From Ascoidea tarda (nom. inval.) (taxonomy: Eukaryota > Ascomycota > Saccharomycetes > Ascoideales > Ascoideaceae), in the NCBI GenBank assembly GCA_030560485.1, contig JAKTTS010000228.1, forward strand, positions 1 through 23,856: a stretch of 23,856 bases of DNA, given 5' to 3'. Each line of letters starts with the position of its first letter. Positions within the stretch are counted from its first letter, which is position 1. Below the pieces are notes generated by a model, which worked only from the letters and a program-made list of their open reading frames with translations, had not been told where the DNA came from and did no database searches. Below are positions 8,875 to 19,112 of the stretch, in pieces. Both the position numbers and the translations under genes were made by a program.

Positions 8875-10445
8875 ATGGTGCTAAGGAGGGATGTAGCAAT
8901 GGTGTAAGTGATACAGTATTGCGTATTTATTTCCATGGCATCATGCTGAATATTCAGAAAGTTGTTGTCTTGAGAATTCTAATTTATTTATCTATTCATA
9001 TAGTTATATATTCATTTAAAGGGTTTGTTATTTCGGTATGTTTGAGTTTTTAGAAAAATCGATCTATTGTTTTGTTGGATTATTATTCTTAAATTGAATG
9101 GTTTTTAGATTGTATGTATTTATTTATTTGTCTAGTTAGTTAGTTAGTTTCGACAGATTTAAAAAACACTAACTTATTGTTTTTATTTTTATTTTTATTT
9201 TTATTTTTATATTTATATTTATATTTATATTTATATTTATATTTATATTTTTTTTTTTTGGATAGATAAAAGAACTCTTGAATAATAATCGGTGATGATA
9301 ATGATCGATATTGGCCAATTCGATAGAAGACTAAATAGCAGATAATAAATTATTAAATAATTGTAGAAGGCAAGCTTTTAAGGTTAATCAAATAACAAAT
9401 TATAGTTTGATTAGATCGAAGAACAAGGTTTGAAAAGCTTAATTTTAAAGATTCAAAAACCTGTAATCGCACTAAAAGACTAAAAGAATTGATTTTTGTG
9501 GAAACCCATAGCTTTTTTAGGTGTAAATATTGATAAACACTTTGTTTATCAACTTGGAAATGGTAAATGGATGCAATTTCAAGTTTTCAAATAATATAAT
9601 TAATAGACTCAATTTAATTTAACTTGGTTACTGAAAAACATAATGTTATTACGAAATTTTAGTTGGGTGAATAAATGGAATTGATAAAATATATTCAGTA
9701 ATCAATATATTTTCAGTCAATCAAAATTTAATAAATTATTCATGTGTTACAATATCTTATATTCTATTTGTTGTGTATATAGAGATATGATATTACTAAA
9801 ACTCAATTATAAGTTGATGCCATTTTGTATGATTTACAGTTAATTGATTTGTGATTTTACATGTTGAACTCATGAGATTTTTTATATACTATTATTTATA
9901 ATATTATTTAAAATATAATTTAAATTACTGATAGATAATAAAGGATAGTGATTATAGTTGTTATACATAATTCAATTGAACAATGTAGCTGAGATTATTG
10001 CTATTAGGTTTGTTATCAAATGACATAAGATATTACAATTTAATATTAAGCTATCTGAGTAGGATAAATAATGCTTTTTTTATTTCTTTTTCTTCGAATA
10101 TATTCAATTTAGTATATCAGGGTGGACACTATGGTGTGTACTAGCCATATAATAATGATAAAAATTAGGAAGGCTACATAATTTTCCAAATATTATACTC
10201 TTGCCTTTAATTAAAGTATGGAAATTTATGCTAGAAACAAGAATTTAACAGTTTTATTTTAGATTGAAATTAAATGTATACTAACTATTTCTTTTGATTT
10301 TTTATTTTTTATTTTTCATTTCAGGAACAAACTTGAAAAAGTTATGGACTCCCCAGTCCCAGCTGGCGCTGCTGTTACCGCTGCTCCAGAGACTACAAGC
10401 AAAATGTCGATATACTTCCAGTTCCTAATGATTGGTCTTTCTTAG
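8875..10445 (+). CDS. possible two-exon small gene (8875..8903 + 10325..10445), 49 aa
   Basis: Exon 2 follows a very good yeast acceptor: TACTAAC, a T-rich tract, then CAG. In one frame it reads NKLEKVMDSPVPAGAAVTAA.., then a short hydrophobic end (IYFQFLMIGLS, stop), with favoured-looking codons (GCT, GTT, TCC, ACC) and no CTG. The donor GTAAGT at 8904 joins in phase to this frame; the nearest in-frame ATG is 8875, giving 49 aa. An internal ATG at 10344 would give 33 aa with the intron in the leader. The same frame upstream of 8875 contains three CTG codons, which argues against a longer coding exon. I do not recognise the product; a small membrane protein is possible from the hydrophobic tail. 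It could also be a non-coding spliced transcript. Confidence 0.3.
8904..10324 (+). other. candidate 1.42-kb intron, very AT-rich
   Basis: GTAAGT at 8904-8909, perfect branch sequence TACTAAC at 10279-10285, and CAG ending at 10324, 39 nt after the branch and behind a T-rich tract. The flanks are GC-richer than the interior, and no open frame over about 60 codons lies between 9060 and 10300. The donor choice is uncertain: GTATGT at 9036 and about 9112 are alternatives. The length would be unusual for a budding yeast. Confidence 0.35.
9180..9250. repeat. AT hexanucleotide repeats (TTTTTA)5 then (TATTTA)about 7
   Basis: Two adjoining 6-bp arrays, the second probably derived from the first by one substitution per unit, ending in a T tract. 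The second array contains overlapping exact matches to the S. cerevisiae origin core WTTTAYRTTTW (for example ATTTATATTTA) about every 6 bp. Confidence 0.85.
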
Positions 10446-10786
10446 ATTGATCTTTTTCTTGTATTTTCTGTTGAACACAAAAAAATAAACAGAGCAGTGC
10501 ACACACCATAAATAAATTCAGTTAGCGAAGGAAAAACCAAATGACATAGGATGGGGTGACAACCCCAATAATATTTTTCTTTTTTTGGAGAAGTGTAACC
10601 TCAGACATTTATTACAGATCTCTCAAGTGACATTTTTCTAGAAATTGGTTTGTTCAGTGATTTATGTACCATTACCAGCGTATCAACGGTCGGTTCTAGA
10701 CCAATGGAAACAAAAGAAGGCAAGAAAAGCCAGTAGAGCCTTCTCCAAAAGAGTCCCTCTCTGCTGGTGTTCTTCCCAAGAAAGCT

Positions 10787-10827
10787 CTTCTCAACGAGAA
10801 CTCTCAAAGAGAGTGCTTCTCAACGAG
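10787..10827. repeat. 12-bp direct repeat around a 15-bp hairpin
   Basis: CTTCTCAACGAG occurs at 10787-10798 and 10816-10827. Between them ACTCTCAAAGAGAGT (10800-10814) forms a perfect 6-bp stem with a 3-nt loop. Possible binding-site pair or RNA structure in the permease upstream island. Confidence 0.6.
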
Positions 10828-11238
10828 CTCTGTGCTGCTCCCGCCGGGTTATCTGCCTGCAGTCCTCAGCCTATCAGAAGAAGCGCACTGTGCCGCCGCC
10901 CGCACATGCAGGGGTGGGCAGCCAACGAACGCAGGCTTAAAAGACCTTAGAGACCGCAGACGCGTGACTGCAGCACGAATCCCGTCTGGGAAACAGGATC
11001 CCGATACAACAGGCCTGCGTTGGTATCAATCGCTCTGTTAAACCACTATTGGAGGGCTCTGAGCACAGCGCTGGAAAACAGATAGTAGATATCGATTAGC
11101 TTTAGTTATTCCTTTACTGAAAATTGCGATTGGCAATGGAGCATTTCATATCTTATAATAAACTATTTCACTGTTCTACGGTTATATTACTGTATTACAG
11201 TCTTATCACACTATGGATACAGTCTAGTTGTTCCAATT

Positions 11239-11248
11239 TATATAAATA
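11239..11248 (+). promoter_or_regulatory. probable TATA box of the AGP2-type permease
   Basis: TATATAAATA, 212 nt before the ATG, followed by a leader that becomes A-rich near the start codon. Distance and context suit a yeast TATA promoter. Confidence 0.55.
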
Positions 11249-11459
11249 AAAGAATTTTTCCAGCTCTTGTTAATTCGAGTTTGAATGTCTTGAGTATTTA
11301 TTCTTCTATTGGTTATTTAACAATCTCAATTATTTCTGTTTTCGAAAAAGAAAAGAGGATCGAAACATTAGAAAAGAAAAAAATATTGAAAGAATACTGA
11401 AGTTGTTTCTTTTTTATTAATTTTTCATCTTTATTCAAAAGAAATATCCAAAAATAAAA

Positions 11460-13139
11460 ATGAGTTCAAAAGAGGGTTACGCTATTGAGGTGAAAAACGA
11501 ATCTAGTTCAATCCACAATGAACCAGAAAGTGGTGAAGTTACTGAGGTGGCCTATGATTATCACAAAAGTCATACAAAGCGTAGATTGGAATCCAGACAT
11601 GTCCAGTTAATTGCTATCGGTGGTTCTATTGGTTCAGCACTTTTTATCAGTATTGGTATAGCATTGGTTAGAGGTGGACCAGCATCCTTATTTTTATCAT
11701 TTTTTCTCTGGAGTGCTGTGTTTCTTTTAGTTATTGCAAGTTGTGGTGAAATGGTGAGTTATTTGCCCGTTGATTCTCCATTTATCACTATAGCAGGTAG
11801 AGTTATTGATCCAGCATTCGAAGCCGCAGTTGGTTACAATTTCTACATTATGGAAGCCATCTACATTCCCTATGAAATTACAGCAGTTAATGGTATGATT
11901 CACTTTTGGAGAAATGATTATTCGCCTGCAATAACATTTTGCATTCAAATTGTCATTTATACAGTTTTAAATGTGTTTGCAGTCCAATGGTATGGTGAAT
12001 CCGAATTTTGGCTATCATTGGGTAAATTGTTATTAGCTGTTGGGTTATTATGTTTTACCTTTATCACAATGGTGGGTGGTAATCCACAGAGAGATGCGTT
12101 TGGCTTCAGATATTGGAGAGACCCTGGAGCATTTGCAGAGTATCTTGCTACGGGAACACTTGGTAGATTTGAAGGGTTTTTAGCTGGTGCCATGTTTATT
12201 GCTGTTTTCACTATTGTTGGAGCTGAGTATATTTCAATGATTGCAGGAGAAACCATCAATCCAAGAAAAGTGATGCCTAGAGCCTTCAAAACATTCTTCT
12301 ACCGTCTTGTTTTCTTTTACGTTGGAGGTGCCATCAGTGTTGGTGTCTTGGTTCCATACAATGATGCCAATTTACTTTACAAAATGAGCACTACATCTGG
12401 AAGTGATGCCACAGTCTCGCCCTATGTTGTTGCAATGGAAAACTTGGGTATTACTGGCTTGCCCCATATTGTCAATGCATTGTGTTTAACATCGGCATTT
12501 TCCGCGGGTAACTCTTATTTATATTGTTCTTCCAGATGCTTATATGGGTTGGCACTTAAGGGATATGCTCCCAAATGGTTTGCCATTTGCAATAAACAAG
12601 GTGTTCCAATCTATGGTGTTGCATTGGGTGTTGGATTCTCATTGCTCTCTTTGCTTCAATTAGGTAGCGGTACCTCCACAGTCTTTAATTGGTTGGTTTC
12701 GCTATGTAGTGGTGCACAGGTTTTGAATTTCAGTTTCATGTGTGTGACTTATTTGGGATTCTACAGAGCATGTAAAGCCCAAGGCATTGATAGAGACTCG
12801 TTTACATATAAAGGATGGGGTCAACCTTACACTGCTATGGTTGGATTGTTTTTCACTTTTGTCATGGTCATCTTGTTGGGATACACTAATTTCTTGCCCA
12901 ACATGTGGAGCATTGAGAATTTCCTTTATGATTACTTGATGCTTTTCATCTCCATTTTTATCTTCTGCGTATGGAAGTTGGTGTTCAAGACCAAGTTTAT
13001 CAAACCAGAAGAAGCCGATTTGGTGACTGGGTTGCGTGAAATCGAAGAGCACGAAATGAGATACTACCAGGAACTTGAGACCAAGAGCAAGAAAGATCTC
13101 AGTGTAGTCCAGAGAGTACTCGACTGGATCTTCGGTTAA
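11460..13139 (+). CDS. AGP2: Agp2-type amino acid/polyamine permease, YAT family
   Basis: 559 aa, plasma-membrane carrier of the APC superfamily with about 12 membrane segments and hydrophilic tails. Similarity is highest to S. cerevisiae Agp2, a plasma-membrane protein linked to carnitine and polyamine uptake: RRLESRHVQLIAIGG, then IGSALF where Agp2 has IGTALF and other permeases IGTGLF, GGPASL, SPF in TM3, EFWL, FTFITMVGGNP, GAEYISMIAGE, NPRKVMPRAFK, AFSAGNSYLYCSSR, YGLALKGYAPK, GVPIYGVAL and WGQPYTAMVGL. The start is the first in-frame ATG with an A-rich context. Its GC (about 40%) and TTG-, GGT- and GCC-rich codon use differ from the flanking genes (25-30%), which fits high expression or a different history. 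No CTG codon seen. STH1 follows in the same direction. Confidence 0.85.
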   Translation: MSSKEGYAIEVKNESSSIHNEPESGEVTEVAYDYHKSHTKRRLESRHVQLIAIGGSIGSALFISIGIALVRGGPASLFLSFFLWSAVFLLVIASCGEMVSYLPVDSPFITIAGRVIDPAFEAAVGYNFYIMEAIYIPYEITAVNGMIHFWRNDYSPAITFCIQIVIYTVLNVFAVQWYGESEFWLSLGKLLLAVGLLCFTFITMVGGNPQRDAFGFRYWRDPGAFAEYLATGTLGRFEGFLAGAMFIAVFTIVGAEYISMIAGETINPRKVMPRAFKTFFYRLVFFYVGGAISVGVLVPYNDANLLYKMSTTSGSDATVSPYVVAMENLGITGLPHIVNALCLTSAFSAGNSYLYCSSRCLYGLALKGYAPKWFAICNKQGVPIYGVALGVGFSLLSLLQLGSGTSTVFNWLVSLCSGAQVLNFSFMCVTYLGFYRACKAQGIDRDSFTYKGWGQPYTAMVGLFFTFVMVILLGYTNFLPNMWSIENFLYDYLMLFISIFIFCVWKLVFKTKFIKPEEADLVTGLREIEEHEMRYYQELETKSKKDLSVVQRVLDWIFG

Positions 13140-13713
13140 ACAGGGTCTGTGCAGTTTATAATCTTTTTGTTTTATTTTTATATATTTTTAGAGCCCTTTA
13201 TACACAACCATTGATATCAACACCAGCAATGCGGAACACCACGTACATACACGCCATCTTTTGCAACTTCCTGCACAAGCACCACGACTTCCAACCAGAA
13301 CGTGCTTCTCACGTGCAGTGGTGGCGAAAATGCGGTGGCTCCAGGTCTTTGTTTCCTGTGCTGCCATTTTTGCTAACATCACTGCTGCCTGAGCAAAAGA
13401 GCCTTCTACCAACGTTCTCTGCTTGTCCTTTGACTGCTGTTTTGTTCATCGAACTGCCATCACTTTCCTATCTTTTCCACCGGGAACCACCACAGACTGT
13501 TCTGCCTACTTTCCCTCTGCTGCGTTCTGAGAACCTCGAAGCTCATTTACTGCAATTTCACTTTTTGTCTGTCTGCTTTTTGCCCAAAGGGTCCTTTGAT
13601 TTGTTACTGCTTTATTCTGCCTTTCTCTGTTTACTAGGCCTTGCGCTTTTTCTGCTGCGAATTGTCCTTATAATTGAATATTTCACTACTTTTCACCCTT
13701 CGACACTTGCAAA
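13140..13713 (+). promoter_or_regulatory. STH1 promoter and pyrimidine-rich leader
   Basis: Composition rises to near 50% GC at about 13210-13400 and then becomes C/T-rich up to the STH1 ATG. The open frame at 13211-13717 is rejected as a gene: it uses CTG repeatedly (for example at 13361, 13382, 13385), a codon the real genes here avoid, and covers the whole promoter. Confidence 0.65.
13310..13315. promoter_or_regulatory. CACGTG E-box upstream of STH1
   Basis: Palindromic CACGTG inside TCTCACGTGCAG, about 400 bp before the STH1 ATG and within the GC-rich part. Known ligand types in yeasts are Cbf1 and Pho4 bHLH factors. A second CACGTG sits in the promoter island at 18452. Confidence 0.5.
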
Positions 13714-16700
13714 ATGACTTCCTCGACCACTGCTACCAACATAAATAACACCATCAGCAGTATAAACAATAACACCAATAGCAGCAATAGCAGCAACACC
13801 AACAACACCAACAACATTAGGTTGCTTCAAAATAACTCTCAGCTTAATTCGCAAATCACGAACCAAATCAACAGCCAAAATTATTTGCAATCTATAAAAT
13901 CAAATCTTGACTTGAACAATAATCTAAACAATAGTATCAATCCCAACAACACCATACCTACTTACGCTTATCCACAATCTATATCCGAAGTTCAATCTTT
14001 ACTACTAACCTACCAAAAACTATATAAGAAAAAAATTAACAAAAATGATCTTAATTTAAATGATCTAAACAATCTAAATAGCCTAAACAACAATGATAAT
14101 AATAATAATTATCCTACTCTCAACAATAACATAAACAATATAAACAACACTAAATCACTAGAATTGCAATTAAACGCTTTGGAAGATATATTCAAATCAA
14201 TCTCAGATGATTACGATGTCCATCTATCAAAACTAAATCAAATCAACAGTTACAAACTCAAAAATATCAATAATAATTCCAGTAATTATACCAATAATGA
14301 CAATAAAATCAAAACCCATGACTTGAATTTATTAAAAGATCAATTGGTTTCCTTCCAATTACTATCCTATGACCTAGATTTACCCTTAAACATTCAAATC
14401 AATCTATCTAATAACGCCAATAACACCAATAACAACATCACCAATAAAAAAAAAAATAATCAAGATATAAACTTAAAGGAAATCATAATAAATGACACAA
14501 TCATAAAAGATTACGAAGAGAAAGCAAAAATCATTGGAAACATCAAAAAAAGTTCTCATTTCATAAATAACATAACTGGTTTTGATAAATTAGGCAACAA
14601 CTCAACTGAAATTAAAATTGAAAAACAAATCCTAAATAGAATAGATATCCTAGAAAATCTTCCTTCAAACTTAGCTACTTTAAATTTCAACGACCTATTA
14701 CTATCTGATTTAAACAACCTAGATCACACTCCCCCAAACATAGATCTTTTGAAAAAAAACGCTCTTATAGAACTAAACTCCTTAAAATTACTACAAAAAC
14801 AAAAAAAAATCAGAAAAAATCTTATACATCAAGTATCAAACAAAGATCGTTTAGTTCACATCACTTCTTCTCACTTTTACAACCCTTCTCCAAATCTAAC
14901 TCTATTAGCTTCCTCCATTTTTAGAAACGCTTTCATTAGAAACAAAATCTTAACTCCTCAAACCTCAAGATTAGCTGAACAACTAGAAGAACAACAAAGA
15001 AGAGAAAAACAACAATTGGAATACACTCTAAAATTGAAAAAAATTAAAAAAATACTAATTAACATTGACTCGATCTTAATTAAAAAATCAAAAAAAGAAC
15101 CAAAAAGATTACTACTACTAAAAAACCTAAACCACTACCATACCCAAATAGAAAAAGACGAAACTAAAAAACTTGAAAAGAACGCAAAGGATAGATTAAA
15201 GGCCTTAAAAGCAAATGATGAAGAAGCTTATATAAAATTACTAGACCAAACAAAAGATAAAAGAATCACCCACTTACTAAGACAAACAAACTCCTTTTTA
15301 GAATCTTTATCTCAAGCTGTCAAAGTCCAACAAAATGATTCAAAATTAAAAAACATTCTCTACTCAAATAATGAATCTCAAACAAACCAGGATGAATCAG
15401 TCGACGATGATAACGAAAATCAAGAAAAAAGTGATTATTACCAAGTGGCTCATAGAATTAAAGAAACAATCCTTAAACAGCCTTCAATCTTAGTTGGTGG
15501 AACTCTTAAAGAATATCAAGTAAAGGGTTTAGAATGGATGGTTTCACTATATAATAATAATCTTAATGGTATCTTGGCTGACGAAATGGGTCTTGGTAAA
15601 ACTATTCAATCAATTTCTTTAATAACTTATTTAATTCAATATAAAAAACAATATGGGCCGTATCTAGTTCTAGTGCCTCTATCAACTATAACAAATTGGA
15701 CATTAGAATTCGAAAAATGGGCTCCATCAGTCAAAAAAATAATCTATAAAGGTACTCCACCCCAAAGAAAATTATTGCAACACAGAATTAGACAAAACGA
15801 TTTCCAAGTATTACTAACAACATATGAATATGTTATTAAGGACAAAGCTCTTTTATCAAGATATAATTGGATTCATATGATAATCGATGAAGGCCATAGA
15901 ATGAAAAACGCAAATTCCAAATTATCTTATACACTAAGTCATTTTTATAAGACTAAAAATAGACTAATCTTAACAGGAACTCCATTACAAAATAATTTGC
16001 CAGAATTATGGGCTTTATTAAATTTTGTCTTGCCAAAAATTTTCAAATCTGTTAAAACATTTGATGAGTGGTTTAATACCCCATTTGCTAATGCTGGATC
16101 ACAAGATAAAATGGAATTAACTGAAGAAGAAACATTATTAATTATTAAAAGATTGCATAAAGTTTTAAGACCCTTCCTATTAAGAAGATTGAAAAAGGAT
16201 GTTGAAAAGGATTTACCAGATAAAGTTGAAAGGGTTGTTAAATGTAAATTATCAGCATTACAAAAGAGTCTTTACCAACAAATGTTGAAATATAATGCAC
16301 TAATCATTGGAGATGATAATAAGGGAAATCATAAATCTGGAATCAAAGGATTAAATAATAAAGTAATGCAATTAAGGAAAATATGTAATCATCCATTTGT
16401 ATTTGAAGATGTTGAAAATGTTATCAATCCAAGTAAAGTTAATAATGATTTATTATGGAGAACATCAGGAAAATTTGAGTTATTGGATAGAATCTTGCCC
16501 AAATTAAAAGTCACAAATCATAAAGTTTTAATTTTTTTTCAAATGACACAAGTCATGGACATAATGGAAGATTATTTAAGATTAAGAAATTTGAAATATC
16601 TCCGATTAGATGGTGGAACTAAAGCGGATGATAGACAAGATATGTTGAAAACATTTAATAGACCCGATTCACAATACTTTGCATTTTTGTTATCAACGAG

Positions 16701-18195
16701 AGCTGGTGGATTAGGATTAAATCTACAAAGTGCAGATACAGTTATAATTTTTGACACAGATTGGAATCCTCATCAAGACTTACAGGCACAAGATCGTGCG
16801 CATAGAATTGGACAAAAAAATGAAGTCCGAATTTTAAGGTTAATATCTAATGATTCGGTTGAAGAGGTTATATTAGAAAGAGCACATAAAAAATTAGATA
16901 TTGATGGAAAAGTTATTCAAGCTGGTAAATTTGATAATAAATCGACAGCAGAAGAACAAGAAGCGTTTCTAAGGAGATTATTAGAAGATGAAGAAAGGAA
17001 AAAGAAAAATGGGGAAGATGAAGACGAAGATTTAGATGATGATGAATTGAACGGAATCTTGGCTAGAACTGAAAACGAAAAGGTTGTATTTAATGATATT
17101 GATATTGAAAGAATAGCATTAGCTAAAAGAGAGGCTAGAGAACGTAACAATGGTGTAGTTATTCCAAGATTAATGACTGATGACGAATTACCAGAAGTAT
17201 TTAGTGAGAAGTTTATTGCTGTTCAATTGAAACCCAAGAATGAAGCAATTGGTAGAACAAGAGAAAGAAAGAAAGTTATTTATGATGATGGATTAACTGA
17301 GGCGCAATGGTTGGATGCTATGGATAGTGGAGATAGAGATAGTGTTGATGAGATTATTCTTAGAAAACGACAAGCATTGGAAAGAAGACGAAATAAGAGA
17401 ATTACTAAAATAGGGGAATTAGAAAATCTTGAGAAGGAGAAAAAGGAGGAAATCGAAGAAATCGAAGAAGCAAAGAAAAAAGTTGTCGGTAAAAGGAGTA
17501 GAACTAGAGGGATAAAAAACCGAGGATCCCCAGGGATAAATGGGTTTAAAAAAGATACAAGTGTAGAAAATGATCATCATAATGATGAAGAAAAAGAAGA
17601 AGACTATGAAAACGAAAACGAGAATGACAGTTATGAGCGCGATAGTAGTAAAAATGAATATGAACAAGATATGGATCTTGAAGATGAAGGCGAAGATGAA
17701 AATAAGAGAAATGATAATGGTGGAATGAAAGTTCGAATTGGAAGAGGAAGTCGAAAAAGAAGAAAAGTTACCATCAGAAATGGAGCTAGTAATGGTCGAA
17801 TCAAAGAAAGAGAAAAAGAAACAGGTGATAACGACGTAAATAGCAACAGCAATGGAATTGATGATGATGAATTTATTGATAAGGCGTTGAAGTTGATTAC
17901 AGAAATCAAAAAGTTAAGAGATGAAAGGGACAATCATCTCAGATGCGAACTTTTCTTAAGATTGCCATCCAAGGAGATGTATGAGGATTATTACCAGATT
18001 ATCAAAAAGCCAATTAGTTTGAACGAGTTAATTTTGAATTTAAAGAACAAAATATACGTATCATTTGATGATTTTCTAACAGATCTAAGAAAAATGTTTA
18101 GCAATGCACAGATTTACAATGAACAGGATTCGTGGGTTTATTTGGATGCAGAAAAGATGAAGGAGTATGTTGATAAAAGAGTGGAAGAGATGTGA
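13714..18195 (+). CDS. STH1: Sth1, ATPase of the RSC chromatin-remodelling complex
   Basis: 1493 aa. N terminus Asn/Ser-rich (1-100), then Sth1-specific [22 protein letters not shown] and the HSA region from about 420 ([16 protein letters not shown]). [20 protein letters not shown] precedes the SNF2 ATPase: DEMGLGKT (623-630, K629), DEGH (725-728), [21 protein letters not shown] and [11 protein letters not shown] (1024-1034). A SnAC-like segment follows ([22 protein letters not shown]), then an acidic/basic linker (about 1190-1375) and a bromodomain (about 1385-1490, with [13 protein letters not shown] and [13 protein letters not shown]). Collinearity outside the helicase favours Sth1 (1359 aa) over Snf2. 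In RSC it moves and ejects nucleosomes at promoters. GC is low (about 28%) and I found no CTG codon in the frame. Confidence 0.95.
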   Translation: MTSSTTATNINNTISSINNNTNSSNSSNTNNTNNIRLLQNNSQLNSQITNQINSQNYLQSIKSNLDLNNNLNNSINPNNTIPTYAYPQSISEVQSLLLTYQKLYKKKINKNDLNLNDLNNLNSLNNNDNNNNYPTLNNNINNINNTKSLELQLNALEDIFKSISDDYDVHLSKLNQINSYKLKNINNNSSNYTNNDNKIKTHDLNLLKDQLVSFQLLSYDLDLPLNIQINLSNNANNTNNNITNKKKNNQDINLKEIIINDTIIKDYEEKAKIIGNIKKSSHFINNITGFDKLGNNSTEIKIEKQILNRIDILENLPSNLATLNFNDLLLSDLNNLDHTPPNIDLLKKNALIELNSLKLLQKQKKIRKNLIHQVSNKDRLVHITSSHFYNPSPNLTLLASSIFRNAFIRNKILTPQTSRLAEQLEEQQRREKQQLEYTLKLKKIKKILINIDSILIKKSKKEPKRLLLLKNLNHYHTQIEKDETKKLEKNAKDRLKALKANDEEAYIKLLDQTKDKRITHLLRQTNSFLESLSQAVKVQQNDSKLKNILYSNNESQTNQDESVDDDNENQEKSDYYQVAHRIKETILKQPSILVGGTLKEYQVKGLEWMVSLYNNNLNGILADEMGLGKTIQSISLITYLIQYKKQYGPYLVLVPLSTITNWTLEFEKWAPSVKKIIYKGTPPQRKLLQHRIRQNDFQVLLTTYEYVIKDKALLSRYNWIHMIIDEGHRMKNANSKLSYTLSHFYKTKNRLILTGTPLQNNLPELWALLNFVLPKIFKSVKTFDEWFNTPFANAGSQDKMELTEEETLLIIKRLHKVLRPFLLRRLKKDVEKDLPDKVERVVKCKLSALQKSLYQQMLKYNALIIGDDNKGNHKSGIKGLNNKVMQLRKICNHPFVFEDVENVINPSKVNNDLLWRTSGKFELLDRILPKLKVTNHKVLIFFQMTQVMDIMEDYLRLRNLKYLRLDGGTKADDRQDMLKTFNRPDSQYFAFLLSTRAGGLGLNLQSADTVIIFDTDWNPHQDLQAQDRAHRIGQKNEVRILRLISNDSVEEVILERAHKKLDIDGKVIQAGKFDNKSTAEEQEAFLRRLLEDEERKKKNGEDEDEDLDDDELNGILARTENEKVVFNDIDIERIALAKREARERNNGVVIPRLMTDDELPEVFSEKFIAVQLKPKNEAIGRTRERKKVIYDDGLTEAQWLDAMDSGDRDSVDEIILRKRQALERRRNKRITKIGELENLEKEKKEEIEEIEEAKKKVVGKRSRTRGIKNRGSPGINGFKKDTSVENDHHNDEEKEEDYENENENDSYERDSSKNEYEQDMDLEDEGEDENKRNDNGGMKVRIGRGSRKRRKVTIRNGASNGRIKEREKETGDNDVNSNSNGIDDDEFIDKALKLITEIKKLRDERDNHLRCELFLRLPSKEMYEDYYQIIKKPISLNELILNLKNKIYVSFDDFLTDLRKMFSNAQIYNEQDSWVYLDAEKMKEYVDKRVEEM

Positions 18196-19112
18196 AAGAA
18201 AGATATCCTCATTTCATATTCCACATTATTTTGATTATTGTGTTGGTAATTTATCAATTAATTGCTGCACTTTTGTTCAATTGTCTAATTTGACTGATTA
18301 CAAAAGCGCTTTACTGTTTTACCTCATATATTATATGTATATTAAATATTTTTAAAAGCACAAGAAGCACAAGCCACACGCACTTTCTTTGACGAACAGA
18401 CGCTGAGGAAACGAACGTATTCCACAATAACGAACAAGGCTCGATATTTGCCACGTGCGCGTGTCAATTTGCGTGACAGTGTGCGTGCACACGCGGTAAA
18501 CTGCGCAATGATCCTGTGATGTTTACAGTGACGCCGTGTCGCCTCCGTGATGGCCATGTGACGCTGCTCCGTCTGCGAAACGCACGCACAGCACACGCCC
18601 GAAACGGCAAAAGTAAACAAAACGAGTTCCGGTGTTTTTGTCCATCGCTTTTTATTTTTTAGTGCTTATTTGAGTTTTTATTTTTTGATTTTTATTTCCC
18701 AGATTTGATGTTTCTGTTTGATTTGTGACTTTGATTATATCTGCAATTTATCTGTTCTCTGTTTTTTTACTCCATTCTGCCCTATTCCTCTCTTGCTGTT
18801 GGACTGTTGCTGCTGGTATTTGTTTATTGATAATTTCTGCTGCTAATTACTAGACTGTTCATTCGCTCAGGTTACTTTTTGTCTTTATTATTTTTGTCCA
18901 CTATTTGTCTAATAATTGTGAATATTCGCAGATTTATCAGTTTTTATATCTCTCTCTTGTTTCTTGTCTGTTCTTCAATTTCACTTAAATTTTTACAATT
19001 ATCTTTCAACAATCATTCTGCTCAACAATAAGATCAAAATTGTCAATCCAACTTGTTTTTTGGTAGTTCATTATCTCTTCAATTTGTTATTCTCACCATT
19101 CATTCCTTAATA
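18196..19112. promoter_or_regulatory. intergenic region with a CpG-rich promoter island (18361-18620)
   Basis: 18196-18360 is the AT-rich STH1 3' region. 18361-18620 is about 55% GC (131/240 over 18361-18600 by hand count) with dense CpG and CG-rich repeats such as GTGCGTGCACACGCG, and CACGTG at 18452-18457. 18620-19112 is a T-rich leader up to the ATG of the next gene. The 92-codon minus-strand frame over the island is not credible as a gene. Confidence 0.7.
18452..18457. promoter_or_regulatory. CACGTG E-box in CpG-rich island
   Basis: CACGTG within GCCACGTGCGCGTG, surrounded by GCGTG/CACGC half sites. Matches the Cbf1/Pho4 core. Confidence 0.5.

Larger units (their letters stand above)
10446..11459. 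promoter_or_regulatory. upstream region of the AGP2-type permease with GC-rich island
   Basis: 10446-10640 is ordinary AT-rich sequence. From about 10640 to 11080 composition jumps (line 10861-10920 is 39/60 GC, line 10921-10980 is 33/60), with many CpG and CTG/CAG triplets. The overlapping open frames at 10645-10950 and 10832-11041 have no protein character I can recognise. From 11090 to the ATG the sequence is AT-rich again and holds the TATA box and leader. I see no tRNA or other structural RNA. Confidence 0.6.

Noticed and set aside
13211-13717. 168-codon open frame on + upstream of and overlapping the STH1 start
   Set aside because: Overlies the STH1 promoter and leader, is rich in CTG codons unlike every real gene here, reads as translated pyrimidine tracts and matches no family.
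18342-18620. 92-codon minus-strand frame across the CpG-rich island
   Set aside because: Open because the island is GC-rich; no recognisable sequence and it covers the promoter of the downstream gene.
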